Source: Agroathelia rolfsii
Lineage: Eukaryota > Basidiomycota > Agaricomycetes > Amylocorticiales > Amylocorticiaceae
Length of the DNA stretch: 64,000 nt
Assembly (NCBI GenBank): GCA_018343915.1
Contig: JABRWF010000006.1
Coordinates: forward strand, 1,178,001 to 1,242,000
Direction of reading: 5' to 3'
Shown here: positions 1 to 11,475 of the stretch, one piece after another
Layout of the letters: each line of letters begins with the position of its first letter
Position numbering within the stretch: the first letter of the stretch is position 1
Notes under the pieces: model-generated
What the model saw: only the letters and a program-made list of their open reading frames with translations
Database searches by the model: none
What the model was told of the DNA's origin: nothing
Made by a program: the position numbers and the translations under genes

Positions 1-290
1 GGTAGCTTATAAAACAAAGAGTCAAAGAGGATCACTGCCAGCGAGTCGGGGAATTTCGAAGGGTGTGAATATGAGCATATCAACAAGTATACAAATCAAT
101 CCATTGGCGGTCTTGTGAATGTTGCGCCGAAAAAGACAATCTCCTTCAGCACGTGAGGTATTATATTATCTGTGTATCGCTTTAGTCACGTGATTTATCG
201 TGGTTCCGAGGTTATTCTATTTTGCTTCCGGGCCATTCTTCTCCATCACTGCAATAACGCGCGAGCGTAAAAAGTCAAAAGTCGCGCGGT
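1..290. other. Upstream region of BCS1, no gene seen
   Basis: No coding signal is recognisable here. The stretch precedes the BCS1 start codon at 291 and presumably holds its promoter and 5' UTR. The left edge may contain the end of a gene outside the window, but nothing supports that. Confidence 0.4.
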
Positions 291-1821
291 ATGGACTCTA
301 CGACTGCAAGTCATGTACTGGGCACTCTCACCGGCGACAAGTGAGCTTTTGTCGATGCTATGCTATTATATGCCCCATAATGACCCTCTAGTCCTTATTT
401 CCAGGCTGGCTTCGGTCTCATGGTGCATTCGTATTACTTTATAGCAACTCGAAACCAGCTTCTTACTGACGTACGGGCTATATCGATTTCTTAGGGCGTT
501 GGTGTCGGCTTGACCGCTCTACGGAGGGGCTTGACTATAGGAAGCGCCGCTCTACAAAGGCGCATGCTGGTGTCACTTGAAATTAACAACAAGGACCGCT
601 CATACGACTGGTTCCTGGCATGGATGGCTCACAATGCTGCGTCGCCCAAGCGAAGCAACTGGCTGCGGAGTCATCAACTGAGCGTGGAGACAAAAATGGA
701 GCAGAGGAACAATGGCAGTTCCGATGTTATATTTAATCTCGTTGCTGGTCCTGGCACTCATTGGTTCAAGTATCGAGGAGCATGGATGCAGGTCCGTTGT
801 TACTATTCAATGAATTTCTACGAGGCAACTGACAAGCCCCATGAACAGGTCAAGCGTGAACGCGAAACACGTTCTATGCAAATGATGTCTGGAACCCCCT
901 GGGAAACGGTTACACTTACCACGCTCTCCCGTGACCGTGCTCTCTTCCCTTCCCTCCTTGCTGAAGCGCGAGACTTGGCCTTACGTGGACAAGAAGGCAA
1001 GCTGGTTATTCACACCGCTTGGATGACCGAATGGCGACCTTTCGGTCTCCCGCGGCGCAAGCGTCCGCTCGATAGTGTTGTTCTCGCAGATGGCGTGCGA
1101 GACCAGATCGAACAAGACGTCCGTGCGTTCCTAGCCCGAAGGAAATGGTACGCCGACCGCGGTATACCCTATCGGCGCGGATACTTGCTCCATGGCCCGC
1201 CCGGTTCTGGCAAGTCCAGCTTCATCCAAGCCTTGGCGGGTGCTCTGAATTATGATATTTGCTTGCTTAATCTATCTGAGAGGGGTCTGGGTGATGATAA
1301 GCTCAACCATCTGCTCTCAAATGCTCCGGAGCGAAGTATTATTCTTATTGAGGATATTGATGCCGCTTTCAATAAGCGCGTGCAGACTAGTGAAGATGGG
1401 TAAGTGCTTTTTACTCTGGTCTTGATGGGATTTAAATCCTTAATCTTCAATTAGCTATCAGTCGTCTGTCACGTTCTCTGGCTTCCTTAATGCCCTTGAT
1501 GGCGTAGCCTCAGGCGAGGAGCGTATCGTCTTCATGACGACAAACCACCCCGAGGTGCTCGACCCGGCCCTTATCCGGCCTGGCCGTGTCGACCTCTCGC
1601 TCCTCATCGACGATGCAACGCCGTCGCAAGCTCGTGCATTGTTCGTCCGCTTCTACGATGGGCAAGGGGAGCATGTCGATCAGCTTGGAGCCGAGCTGGA
1701 GAACTTGGTCAAGCAGGAGGTGCAGCAGGGTCGTCGGATTAGTATGGCGGCTCTACAAGGCCTGTTTATCCGCAGTGAACCAACAGATGCCCTGAAAGAA
1801 TGCAAGAGCATGTTCAAGTGA
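291..1821 (+). CDS. BCS1: Mitochondrial chaperone BCS1 (AAA ATPase)
   Basis: BCS1 sits in the inner mitochondrial membrane and moves the folded Rieske iron-sulfur protein across it during complex III assembly. The exons read as 291-340, 392-422, 495-1399 and 1455-1821, joining in frame to about 450 residues, the usual family size. The second exon supplies NPYFQAGFGLM, and the next continues GVGVGLTALRRG, the hydrophobic N-terminal anchor. The BCS1-specific domain follows, then the AAA core with Walker A GPPGSGKSS near 1197-1220, Walker B IILIEDIDAAF near 1339-1371 and the second-region-of-homology segment FMTTNHPEVLDPALIRPGRVD near 1531-1594. The start at 291 was chosen because it is the first ATG joining in phase to the conserved second exon. 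The gene converges on BUD23, with 83 bp between stop codons. Confidence 0.95.
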
Positions 1822-1904
1822 TTCTTACTATACACTTATCCATTGAGTTGCTATATAGCATATAGATCCAGTATAATAGCAGTACAGAAATATTTCGATC
1901 ATCT

Positions 1905-3111
1905 TTAGAATACAGGCCGTCTCTTTCGTCCAGTAAACTTCGAGTCGTTGGGTACATCTTCTTTTCCCCTTTTGCGATATAGCTGTGTACGAATAGCAGC
2001 GATTAGTCTTCATTTGCTCTCCAAAAAAGGAGCAAAAACCACATACTTCTTTCTTTTTGAGAATCCAGTCACGATCTTTAACCCCCTTTCGCTTCCCACT
2101 ACGATCGCGCTTGCCTTCCTTTGCTCTTCTCTTTTCAAATCTAACTTTTGAATCCTCTTCCTCCTCGTCTGCGCCTGAACCCTCTAACCCTTTAGGTACC
2201 CTCTGCCCACCGCCGCCACCGACGAACAAACACAAAAATACCTTCCTGGCTTTCCTTGAATTGGGATAATCAATCACGACACCACCACCGAAGCCGGCAC
2301 GTTGTGCTGCAGCGGTGACGAGCTGCACTTGGTCGTCTGTGCTGGGGTAGAACTGGAATATTGCCCGTGAAGGGTTTCTCAAAGCGGAGTGGAGGGTGGT
2401 GAAGAAGCGTGCGAGGCGATGTGGTGGAGAAGATGTTGGGTGGGATGTCTCGGCGTTCAGAAGCCATTGGAGCACGGATATGCTGTAGCGTATTTTACAT
2501 TGATGTAATAAAATAAATATAAATCCACCTGTTTTGCATATATTCGGGGGACAGGAGTAACGACAAACCTGATAGCACCATCAAAGCTTCCTGGACGAAA
2601 GCCAAAGCCTTGACCTATATCCTGCAGGAAAAGATCGCCTTCAACCTCACGTTCAAGTGCAACCTCTCCAGACATATGATGAGTAAGAAAACACCTGTAC
2701 AAATGCGAGATCAAAGTCTAAATTACTTACCTAGCATACTCGGAGCAATATCTACCCCTGTCCAGATGTACCCCTCCTGATCCAATATCTCACCCGACAG
2801 CCCAGACCCACACCCAATGTCAAGCAAGAAGGCAGGCTCATCCGGTGGGAGATTTAGAAGCTCCAAAGCTCGATATGTCATATCTGCCTGAATTTGTTGG
2901 TTGCGGGTGCTGTTGAAGAGCTATGAACATCAGCTTTTATAGGAACTCTCAAGAGGGCAGTGCTAGGGCGGCGAATGCACTTTTTGGTGTATTTTTTGGC
3001 TTCGGTATCGCCATAATACTATTGGACATGGTTCAGTTGCTAGTACTTGGTTGGTGATATAGGAGCTATACAGACAATTTCAGGAGGCGCGATAAGTTCT
3101 GGTCGAGACAT
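1905..3111 (-). CDS. BUD23: 18S rRNA (guanine-N7)-methyltransferase Bud23
   Basis: Bud23 is the SAM-dependent enzyme that methylates a guanine in 18S rRNA and aids small-subunit ribosome maturation; its usual partner is Trm112. Six exons (3076-3111, 2981-3018, 2731-2909, 2569-2665, 2047-2482, 1905-1982) join in frame to about 287 residues. The protein starts [12 protein letters not shown] and continues [13 protein letters not shown]. It has the SAM-binding motif [14 protein letters not shown] and the segment [13 protein letters not shown]. The C-terminus is the typical basic tail with WILKKKE, then [20 protein letters not shown]. The 36-nt first exon holds only 12 codons. The gene shares a 190-bp divergent spacer with BET3. 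Confidence 0.94.
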
Positions 3112-3301
3112 TGCTTGCAAGCGTATTAATGTTGCTGATATAGACAAGCAGACTCGGCGATGTTTTGTGGACGAGATCAAGTTTTATTTTGTGGAGATTT
3201 GTTTACTTCCGGAAACCCATTTGCTTGACCGCGGTCCGGCAGACACTGGCAGGTTGTTGGCTGCAGTTGCCAACCCTTCAAGTTGGCGACGACAATCCAT
3301 C

Positions 3302-4131
3302 ATGTCCTCTGGTAAACAATACAAATCCATCGGCGAGGAGCTCTGGAAAGGGCGCACAGAGAAAATTGTGAGCAGTCTCGAGATCTATATCTACCCACGC
3401 ATTACTAGGCTCAGCTTTGTTCACACACCTGATTTGCTACAAAGTAGAACGCGGAACTCTTCGCACTCACGTATGGCGCACTCGTGGTGCAGCTTATCCA
3501 GGATCTGGAAGACTACGCCGAGGTCAACAAGCAGCTAGAGCGCATGGGTTATAATATTGGCACAAGACTCATAGAGGACTTTTTGGCGAAGAGCAATCTC
3601 GGTAGATGTGCTGATTTCAGGGATGTAGGCGAGGTTGTCGCCAAGGTTCTTATTATTCCGTCGTATTATTTTATGTGACGATGGCTCATGCTCTCGTAAT
3701 GATAATTAGGTCGGATTCAAGTCTTTCCTCAACATCACACCAACAATCACACATATTGGTCCTACACCATCAACAACATCTGGACGACCAGCAAGCCTCC
3801 CCACCTCGAGCGGGCCAGGCTCTTCATTCGTGCTTACGCTGGAGGAAAATCCGCTGGCGGAGTTTGTGGAACTACCACAGGAAGCTCTGGATGGCGGTCT
3901 ATGGTTCAGTAATGTTCTATGCGGTGTGCTACGAGGCGCATTGGAGATGGTAAGCCATTGGCAGTACAGCTCCTGCAAAGATTAACAGTATAATCCCCTG
4001 CCTCAAACCAGATACAAATGCAGGTGGAAGCCACGTTCTTGTCTGATGTTTTGCGGGGAGACGAAAGCACAGAAATCCGCGTCAAGCTGGTCAAATATCT
4101 TGAGGAAGAGGTGCCCGTCGGTGATGACTGA
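3302..4131 (+). CDS. BET3: TRAPP complex subunit Bet3 (TRAPPC3)
   Basis: Bet3 is a core subunit of the TRAPP complexes, which tether ER-derived vesicles to the Golgi and act as exchange factor for the Ypt1/Rab1 GTPase. Exons 3302-3367, 3448-3645, 3710-3949 and 4012-4131 join in frame to about 207 residues. Diagnostic stretches are [69 protein letters not shown] and the C-terminal [17 protein letters not shown]. The protein is slightly longer than usual because a Ser/Thr/Pro-rich insert of roughly 20-25 residues follows THIG (near 3760-3830). It diverges from BUD23 and converges on the uS13m gene (123 bp between stops). Confidence 0.95.
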
Positions 4132-4254
4132 TTACAATTAAAAGGGATAATTGCTGTACGAATAACAGTGTAATATTTTTCTGCCTGTGCATGCTGCTCG
4201 GTAGTACGATGGAGAAGAAAGGGGGAAAACAAGTCGTCTCTATAAGTTTGTCTA

Positions 4255-4822
4255 TTAGTTGATACGTTCGACACGGTTGAGCTTCTTCGCTGTCTTCGCG
4301 TTCGTCTGGGTGTTTTGACCGCGCACAGGGAGACCCATGGCGTGCCGCTTGCCGACATAACTGCCAATCATGCGTTGGTGGGCAATGTTGCCCCGCATCT
4401 CGCGCCGAAGGTCGAGCTCGATCTTGAGGCCCTTGAGTATGTCTTTGCCATTGTTGCGCATGTTGAGTGCTTTTGTGCGCACAGCCTCCTGCAGCTCCTT
4501 CAGTGGTGTATTTCCCGAGGGTGCTTTGAAGCTTGGTGTTGCCAATGGATAGCGAAGAGGTGACGGGGCGGTAGCGGGAGATGACAGGAATGAAGAGAGA
4601 GCGGTTAGCTGCGACTGTGTCAAGCCGCGCACTTTGCAGGTGTCGTGAATTTGAAGACGGGCACAGAGACGGTGCGCGGTCTTTTGGCCAACGCCATAGA
4701 ATGCACACAGTGCATACTACAGAAAAAAGTGTTTGATTTTTACATTAAGAAGAATAAACTGTATTTGGACGCACCTTAACCACCTTGTTGTCTGGTAGCT
4801 GTACACCGAGTATGTGCACCAT
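4255..4822 (-). CDS. SWS2: Mitochondrial small-subunit ribosomal protein uS13m
   Basis: This is the mitochondrial homologue of bacterial S13, a head protein of the small ribosomal subunit near the tRNA sites. Two exons (4775-4822 and 4255-4716) give about 169 residues. It begins [16 protein letters not shown], continues [21 protein letters not shown] and ends in the basic tail [20 protein letters not shown] followed by [15 protein letters not shown]. It is longer than bacterial S13 (about 118 residues) because a Ser/Pro/Ala-rich insert of some 40 residues lies in the middle (around 4490-4610). Its start codon is 166 bp from that of the divergent XAP5 gene. The symbol is by analogy with yeast. 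Confidence 0.92.
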
Positions 4823-4988
4823 GATGAGCCCAGTAGTGTGTAATTGAAAGTGTAAAGACCAAGACGGGGAAAGGGAACTTTGGTTATAATTCAGATTCCG
4901 AGCTTCAAGTCCTGCCTCTTAACCACATTTATTATACACTACACCGTCAACCACCAGCACCCGAATCACGCATAAAATACTGCTCGTC

Positions 4989-6288
4989 ATGTCTACAGAT
5001 AAAGGAGAGGGACGTCGCGAGGATGCCCTTGCGAAACAGCGCGCCCAAATGCGTGAGGAATACGAGCGCCAAAAAGCATCCCTCATCAACGAGACAGAAA
5101 AGTCCCGCCCGTCCGCGCACCGCTTCGTGGGCCAGAACGAGTCTGTGGACGAGGCGCTGAAGAACAGTACCGTCGGTCTCGTACACCTTGAGGACTTCCA
5201 GAAGCGTCGTAAAGAGATTGAAGAGGAGAAGGCCCGCGAGGCAGCGAGGACGAACGAGCTCAAGTAAACCATAATAACTTTCTTAATGTTCCATATGGGA
5301 GAGATGGCTTACATGACGTGGAGTACGCTCTTAGGGACGATCCAAAACGCGTGAAGAAGAGAAAAAAGACGGCCAAAGCTACACTATCATTTGCTATGGA
5401 CGATGAGGGCGACGGCGACAGTGGTGATGTACAGTCTGGTCCGGCAAAGGAGGATGAGGACTCCGAGCAGCGTGCAAAGCGTGCCAAGTTCCGCAAAAAT
5501 CCTAATGTGGACACCTCGTTTCTTCCCGATCGTGAACGGGAGGAAGCCGAGCGCAAAGAGCGTGAACGATTGCGTCTGGAGTGGTTGTCTAAGCAGGAAG
5601 AAATCAAAACGGAGGACGTTGAGATCACTTACTCGTATTGGGATGGATCTGGCCATAGAAAATCCGTTGTTGTAAGTTTTGTTTTCCCGCTTGCCCACCA
5701 AATACAAATGCTCATCTGTAAGGCTACCTGCGCATCATACGCACCCTCATTTTTATTTGTCCGTTCCGAATGGATCCTATAATGGCCATGGCTTCTATAA
5801 TAGTGCAAGAAGGGCGATACTATAGCGACATTCCTCGAGAAATGTCGACAACAATTCCCCGAGCTGCGGGGGACGAGCGTCGACAATCTCATGTATGTGA
5901 AGGAGGATCTTATTATCCCTCATGTATGTGCTCGTCGCTAGTCATTCTCGATTATCTCATTAGACCCTTTCTGCCTTCAGCATTACACATTCTATGATTT
6001 TATCATCAACAAAGCAAGAGGGAAATCTGGCCCATTGTTTAACTTCGATGTTCACGATGACGTCCGTCTGCTCGCCGACGCCACAAAGGAAAAGGACGAA
6101 TCACACGCAGGCAAAGTTGTCCAGAGAAGCTATTACCAACGGAACAAACACATATTCCCTGCCTCGCGGTGGGAGGTAAATTGTTCTTTGTGTCTTCGGT
6201 TTGTGTACAGGAGTTGATTGTTTTATTTTCCTCCCTTTGCTAGGTTTATGATCCAGAAAAAGATTACGGCTCTTACAAGATTGCTTAG
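4989..6288 (+). CDS. XAP5/FAM50 family nuclear protein
   Basis: XAP5 (FAM50, plant XCT) proteins are conserved nuclear factors linked to splicing and chromatin; the molecular activity is not well defined. Exons 4989-5263, 5335-5671, 5804-5923, 5981-6175 and 6244-6288 join in frame to about 323 residues. The N-terminal half is charged and probably coiled-coil. The family core is clear: [89 protein letters not shown] and [20 protein letters not shown]. The protein ends two residues after this last motif, as usual. It is divergent from uS13m across a 166-bp spacer that presumably holds both promoters. Confidence 0.95.
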
Positions 6289-8242
6289 TCTTTTCCTGTA
6301 TCGCTGTATCGAATCTCCCGTTTCTTCCGTATAGCTGGTGGATTCCTCTTGAGAGCTTGGAAGTTGCTGAAATATGATTAAGCAGCGTGGGCCCCATGAA
6401 ATGCCCCAATATGGGGCAATCGAGTCTTCATTGCTCACGTTACACATGTATGGTAATTTATTTAAATACACTTAGTGGCATTGCCCCTCTGGCACATAGA
6501 TTCTTCAGATTCAGTTGGGAGTTATCTGCTATACAGACCGGGTCAAGGGCAGTTAGCTTCGAATTGGGCCCTCAGCGGTGCTTCAATAAGAATATGGCAC
6601 TTAGAGTGCTGGTTTATTGAAACTTGCTATCTGGAGTGACATAGAATGGAAGATCGTTCACTCGTACTTTCCAATTCTTTTGGCGTTGTCCAGGGCCCTA
6701 GGGGTAGCTGACTAAGCCGTTCTGATCCGTGCGCTTTTCCGAGAAGATGTGACTTCAGAAGAAATACTCATGTGAGAATGTGAAGGGCAAAAGGGATAGC
6801 AACGTGTGACGGTGATTGAACCAGGAATGGCAGCTGTGATTGAAGTATAACTCCCAATTCGCGCCTACTAAGACCAAGACCGCCATGTGCGTTGATCGTC
6901 CCTGCTCAATTTCGAGGCAATCCTCGTAAAAACTGGTCATAGCGTTTCAAAAAGAACTCAATACTCGCCGATACTGCCCATCTATATACATACGCTGAAG
7001 TTCATCGCCTTTCTGGACGAACGTGGCCGACTGGTGGTGGAGTCCAGTGGATACTACCACGCGCTTTGACAAGAAGACAATGGAGGCGTACCAATATCTA
7101 TAGGGCTTTTTGCTTTTTCTGGATAGCATGGAAAGCAAGTGCACTCACTCAGCGGCTTCGTTGGTAGCTTGCTGAAAGAATGGGAAGTTGGGAGGTGCTG
7201 AGTTGTTCGTGCAAATGGTTGTTAGGTACACGTCCTGAAAGGATCCTGTATAAACCCTTTAAAATTTTCAATCAAAATTATTTTAAAAATTGCCTCACCT
7301 TTCAAACTCTAGGCGATATTGACGAAACGAGTTTATTGTGGATCGACTTATCACAGATCATGGAACGATCTTAGCAGAGGGTTCGATGTCCAGACTTTGC
7401 TCAAGGAACTGACCCATGGCTAAAGCATCCAATTGACCTTCTTGGACCACTTTCCATGTAAAATCCGTAGATGCATGGTGGCAGCCAACGTGGATCCACC
7501 ACCTCAATCATTTAGGGAGGAGATGAGACAACACAATAAATCAGACCTGTATTTGGTATCCGCAATCCCCGGAACTGAATCTGCCTGCGAAAGAAATCTA
7601 AGACATATAGGAGGAGATGATGATATATAAGTCGAGGTAACTTTTGAAGATTTGCCGAGTAGGGGTACGATACACCCCTTCACTTCGCCTGTGATATGGC
7701 GTATCAATATTCTCAGAGGCCGTAGTCCAAGAAGACGGGAGGAAAGTATGGTAGGTGTTTCAACACGTTCCTGACTTCCCATAAGACTGACACGGCACCT
7801 GAGTATAGAGGGAATAACTCGATATTGTGATGAGGCGTCGTCAACTCAATATTATCTTTGATATGGATTGTAGAGTTTGTTGCCACATTCCGTCAATTCT
7901 AGACCAATCATAACGCGACTTTGGAAGATCAAGCAACAGATGGTATCACGGACGTCACTCGAGATTATGTGCCTTTTGTAGGACTGCTAAATGGCAAAGC
8001 AAGCGTTGGTTGTGTTCTTGATCAAACAGGTTATTTGCAGGTCACGCGGATGGCATGCTTGCCATGTTGTGGATGGTTGTGTACCATCGCTGTGCACGCT
8101 TTGTTTTGGTGACTGGCTCTCCCGATCTCCCTACATAAGGCCCACGTGCCGGTTACTGATCTTTAACTCCTCCATCCACATTAACCTGTGGCATCAACTG
8201 CTGCATTCACCACCTCATCCCTCCTCCTCTCACCATCCAACA
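6289..8242. other. Gene-free interval of about 2 kb
   Basis: Both strands hold only short ORFs without recognisable motifs or coherent splicing. The right end just before 8243 is CT-rich (ctcctcctctcaccatcc), as fungal leaders often are. I see no inverted terminal repeats or transposase remnants. Confidence 0.5.
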
Positions 8243-10473
8243 ATGTCTACCCCTCAAGAGTTAAAGCCTATGATAATGAGAGTGGACATGAAGAAGGGGA
8301 GAAGGCCAGGCAAAGCCGTCAACCTGGGGAACCTCTCTGAGGCGGAGCTGGGAAAGGCAGTGTCTTTCAACTTTGGTAGGGGGTCGGCCACCCATCAGCA
8401 AGTTTCTACACCTGCACTATCCAAGGAACCCTCTGGAATTCCAGGAAACATGCCACAGTCCACTGATGTACGCCTCACTCACATATAATCTCTGAATTAA
8501 TATGAATAACCCCCTAGTGTACAATATTGACATTATCGCACACGCAAACAACAATTTCTTCCTTTCCTTCAGCTATCGACGATGTGGATCAAGTTTTGAC
8601 AACGGATGCCACCTATTCAAACGCGCCCATGGCTCATCGCGGCAATGTGAGTGGCATGTTTCTCCACCGATCATTTGTCTAATCATTTGACCCTCCACAG
8701 AATCCAACAATACATCACCACTATGCCAGCAGCGATATTACACAACCCGGCCTCGCTCAAAAGGCTAAATTTCATAAGCGTGACCTGGAGCTCCAGAATC
8801 GAGCTCAAGCGATGGCTCCAAGCCACCGAAGCGCGACCTGCTCTCTGGACGTGCCGTCTAGTCGCGACATGATGTCACTCGGTGGCTCGCGCGCCGGCCA
8901 TTTAACAGCTCCCCATTCCAGTGGCTGGGGTCAAAAGGCCACGGCCCTAACTCCCGATGTCAGAGCGAATAACCTTCATGATCGCCACATGGCAGCATCA
9001 GTACCTCTCACTGCTACACAGAACACTGCCGGAGACTTATCAACATCGGAATTGCCCGCTGTCCCCATCATGATTTCGCCACAGCTTAACCTAAGACATG
9101 GTTTTCCTGTCCGTGAACTGCCCCAGACTAGCGCTGCTAGTGCAATGAAACGTGGCATTAGTAAAACATGGAATACCATGTCAAGCACTCCGCAGGCCTC
9201 TGGTCACAATACCACCTATGGTATTAACCACACTGCCGCCCACAATGCGCTTGCTCATCAGCCCTACCTGCGGTCTCTCTGGACGCAACAGGCTACCCAA
9301 GGGTTAGGGCCGACTGCATTTGGAGGTACCGACGGGCAATCCCCTCACCCAGAATACAGTCACCGTCACAATCTTCTGGACTCTGCACAAAATACTCTGC
9401 ACCAGCCCCACGTTGCCTCTGCTACACTCTCATCCTCGCATTCCTTGGATTACAATAAAAATACTCGACCCCCCGTTTTTGATAGTCTTGGGATTTTTCA
9501 GCCGCCGTCCACGTATAATTACATGTCAATGCCAGTACCGAACATCAAAACTCAACAGACGCGGGCACCCGCCATGATGGATTACCCTACCCAGACGATA
9601 GATTGCAGACCAAGCAAGAGGATCAAAACAGGGCTATCTCAGAATATTGACGAGCTCAATGCCGAGGATGCGCACCAAGAACTCTGGCCTGCTCCAACTA
9701 TCTCCCACCCCTACGACATCCATGATCAGCCAATTCCACCACCGGCACCTCTGCCGCTGTCACAGACAGAATCTGTAGTTTCAGCTATCCCTCACGATCT
9801 TGTTGATCAGCCAACTTCTCTCCCAGCAACCCAGCCGCTGTTACTGGCAGGCCCTTCAGCTCTTACAGCGGCCAGTACAATGTCCTTGCTCACTGTTACG
9901 ACCGATCGCCTCATCCGCCCCTTGCCTATCCGAGCAACCAAGGCTTCTCAAACAAAGTATTTGGCTCCGCCCAAATCTGAAGAGCGTGTTGTTAGAGCCG
10001 GCCAGGAAAGAGAATCCCCAGCCGAACCAAAGATTTCCAGCGACGAGCTCAGTCAGCATGATCTATTCGAGCCCACGATTGAAGTTGCCAAGAGGGCGCA
10101 GGCTTGCCCAGAGGCTGAAGCTAAGCCTGAAGCTGGGACAGAGAGTCAGTCTGAGTATAAGGATAGGGAGCCGGATACCACACCCAAACCTGAGGCTATT
10201 AAAAATGTGGAGACCCCTTGCTCTGCCTTGGAGGTGTCTCAAGGGACTAGTCTCATTTCTCCTACATTCATGGCCGAAATCGTGGAACAATCTGGGAAAA
10301 TTGATCGCTTCTTTGCCGAAGAGCGAAAACAGGATCGATTTTACTTAAATCTTTTTAATGAGTTCTTTGGGGACTTCATTCTGGGTAACGGTCTCGGTGT
10401 TCAGGTAGCGTCTTGGGCCGAAGAGCAGGATGAGCAACTTGAGAACGAAAACGGCGCAAAAGAAGGCATCTGA
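8243..10473 (+). CDS. Hypothetical protein, low-complexity
   Basis: I do not recognise this protein. A first exon from 8243 reads MSTPQELKPMIMRVDMKKGR and runs to about 8467. A second (about 8573-8648) reads AIDDVDQVLTTDATYSNAP. A third begins at 8703 with NPTIHHHYASSDITQPGLAQ and stays open to the stop at 10471-10473, giving roughly 680 residues. The middle is Pro/Ser/Thr/His-rich and probably disordered, with a basic patch KRIKT near 9620. The last 70 residues look ordered: FMAEIVEQSGKIDRFFAEER, then a hydrophobic aromatic stretch and an acidic tail. The obvious donor at 8468 leaves exon 2 out of phase. A donor at 8374 would keep frame but makes a 199-nt intron. The third exon is well supported; the 5' structure is not. 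Confidence 0.6.
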
Positions 10474-11262
10474 AAGACTTCAGCTACTTGTTGGCGTTTT
10501 TTGAGCTCGAGATAGCGACAGTTGTTTTCATTTTCCTGGTATTGGTGGTTCCAGCGACGATCTTTTTTTTTTTTTTTTTTTTTTGGAACATGGCCATCGC
10601 CGTAATATTTCGGTGATGGCAAGTTCATTTATTGCATTGTAGCCATAACTCTTTTGTATACCGCCACATAAGGACATTCATAAGGTTTGTGTTGTATCTG
10701 TATTTGCCTTCTTCTTTTTCTTCTCTTTTCTCAAGTCGCAAAATTTAAGATACAAAAATCCATACACTGTAGTCTCTGTCTCTTAGTTTTGTATTCATTT
10801 CCTTTCATATGCCCACAAAGCTCCAGATCAATCACGTACATCGTTGGAATTACAAGTCAAACACGATGCAAAACTGAATCAGCAGATGACCTCACGGTCG
10901 ATGAAGACAACGCTACGGGTTGTCGGAACACGTACGGTAACATACGCTGGAATTTCGCGAATAGGATATATCAATACACCACTTGTAACTCTAAAATTCA
11001 GTGCCATCAATTGCAGATATTCGCGTCTAGGCTGTCAAACGGCAGTACGATTGAGGCCACTATAAACAAAATAAACTACCAAGGACAGTATTCCGAGGCG
11101 CTATGGGTTGGCGCATGTAGGGGATACACGCTTTGGATGGTTGAGTTATATCAACGAAAGATAAATGAGAATACAAAAGACTGGACAAACACAGCAGACA
11201 AAATTCTTAGTTGGTGCAAGAATGAAAATGTGAGAAACACTGAGATACTGATGTAACAAAAA
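10474..11262. other. Intergenic, with a T-homopolymer
   Basis: This contains a run of about 22 T (10563-10584) and no recognisable gene. A 189-codon ORF on the plus strand (10687-11256) has no family features. Confidence 0.45.
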
Positions 11263-11365
11263 TGCCAGGAGCGTGGGTCGAACACGCGACCTCCAGAATT
11301 ATTATGTGAGCAGGATGCCTACATGTAACTTCAGTCTGTTGCTCTCCCAGCTGAGCTATCCCGGC
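11263..11365 (-). tRNA. tRNA-Phe (GAA) with a 30-nt intron
   Basis: Read on the minus strand, the sequence starts GCCGGGATAGCTCAGCTGGG and ends TTCGACCCACGCTCCTGGCA. The 7-bp acceptor stem pairs GCCGGGA with TCCTGGC, with one G-U pair. The D stem is GCTC/GAGC, the T stem GCGTG/CACGC, and the discriminator base is A. The anticodon loop reads CTGAAG, giving anticodon GAA (Phe). About 30 extra bases follow position 37, the standard site for nuclear tRNA introns, before the 3' half TCTGGAGGTC resumes. The outermost anticodon-stem pair (27-43) is a mismatch. Confidence 0.93.
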
Positions 11366-11475
11366 GATATCATCAGCTCCAAATTAACTGTCAGATCTGA
11401 ACATAGCTCGGCCATTGGTTCACAAACACAACTGCTACTGTCTGCCCAAGACAGTCTTTCGTCACCACTGGCATC

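Noticed and set aside
1828..2046. Minus-strand ORF extending past Bud23 motif WILKKKE
   Set aside because: The extension is intronic; splicing at 2046/1983 yields the conserved LYRKRGKED tail and an earlier stop.
10687..11256. 189-codon plus-strand ORF upstream of the tRNA
   Set aside because: Composition is unlike a folded protein, no motif is recognisable, and the opposite strand is also partly open.
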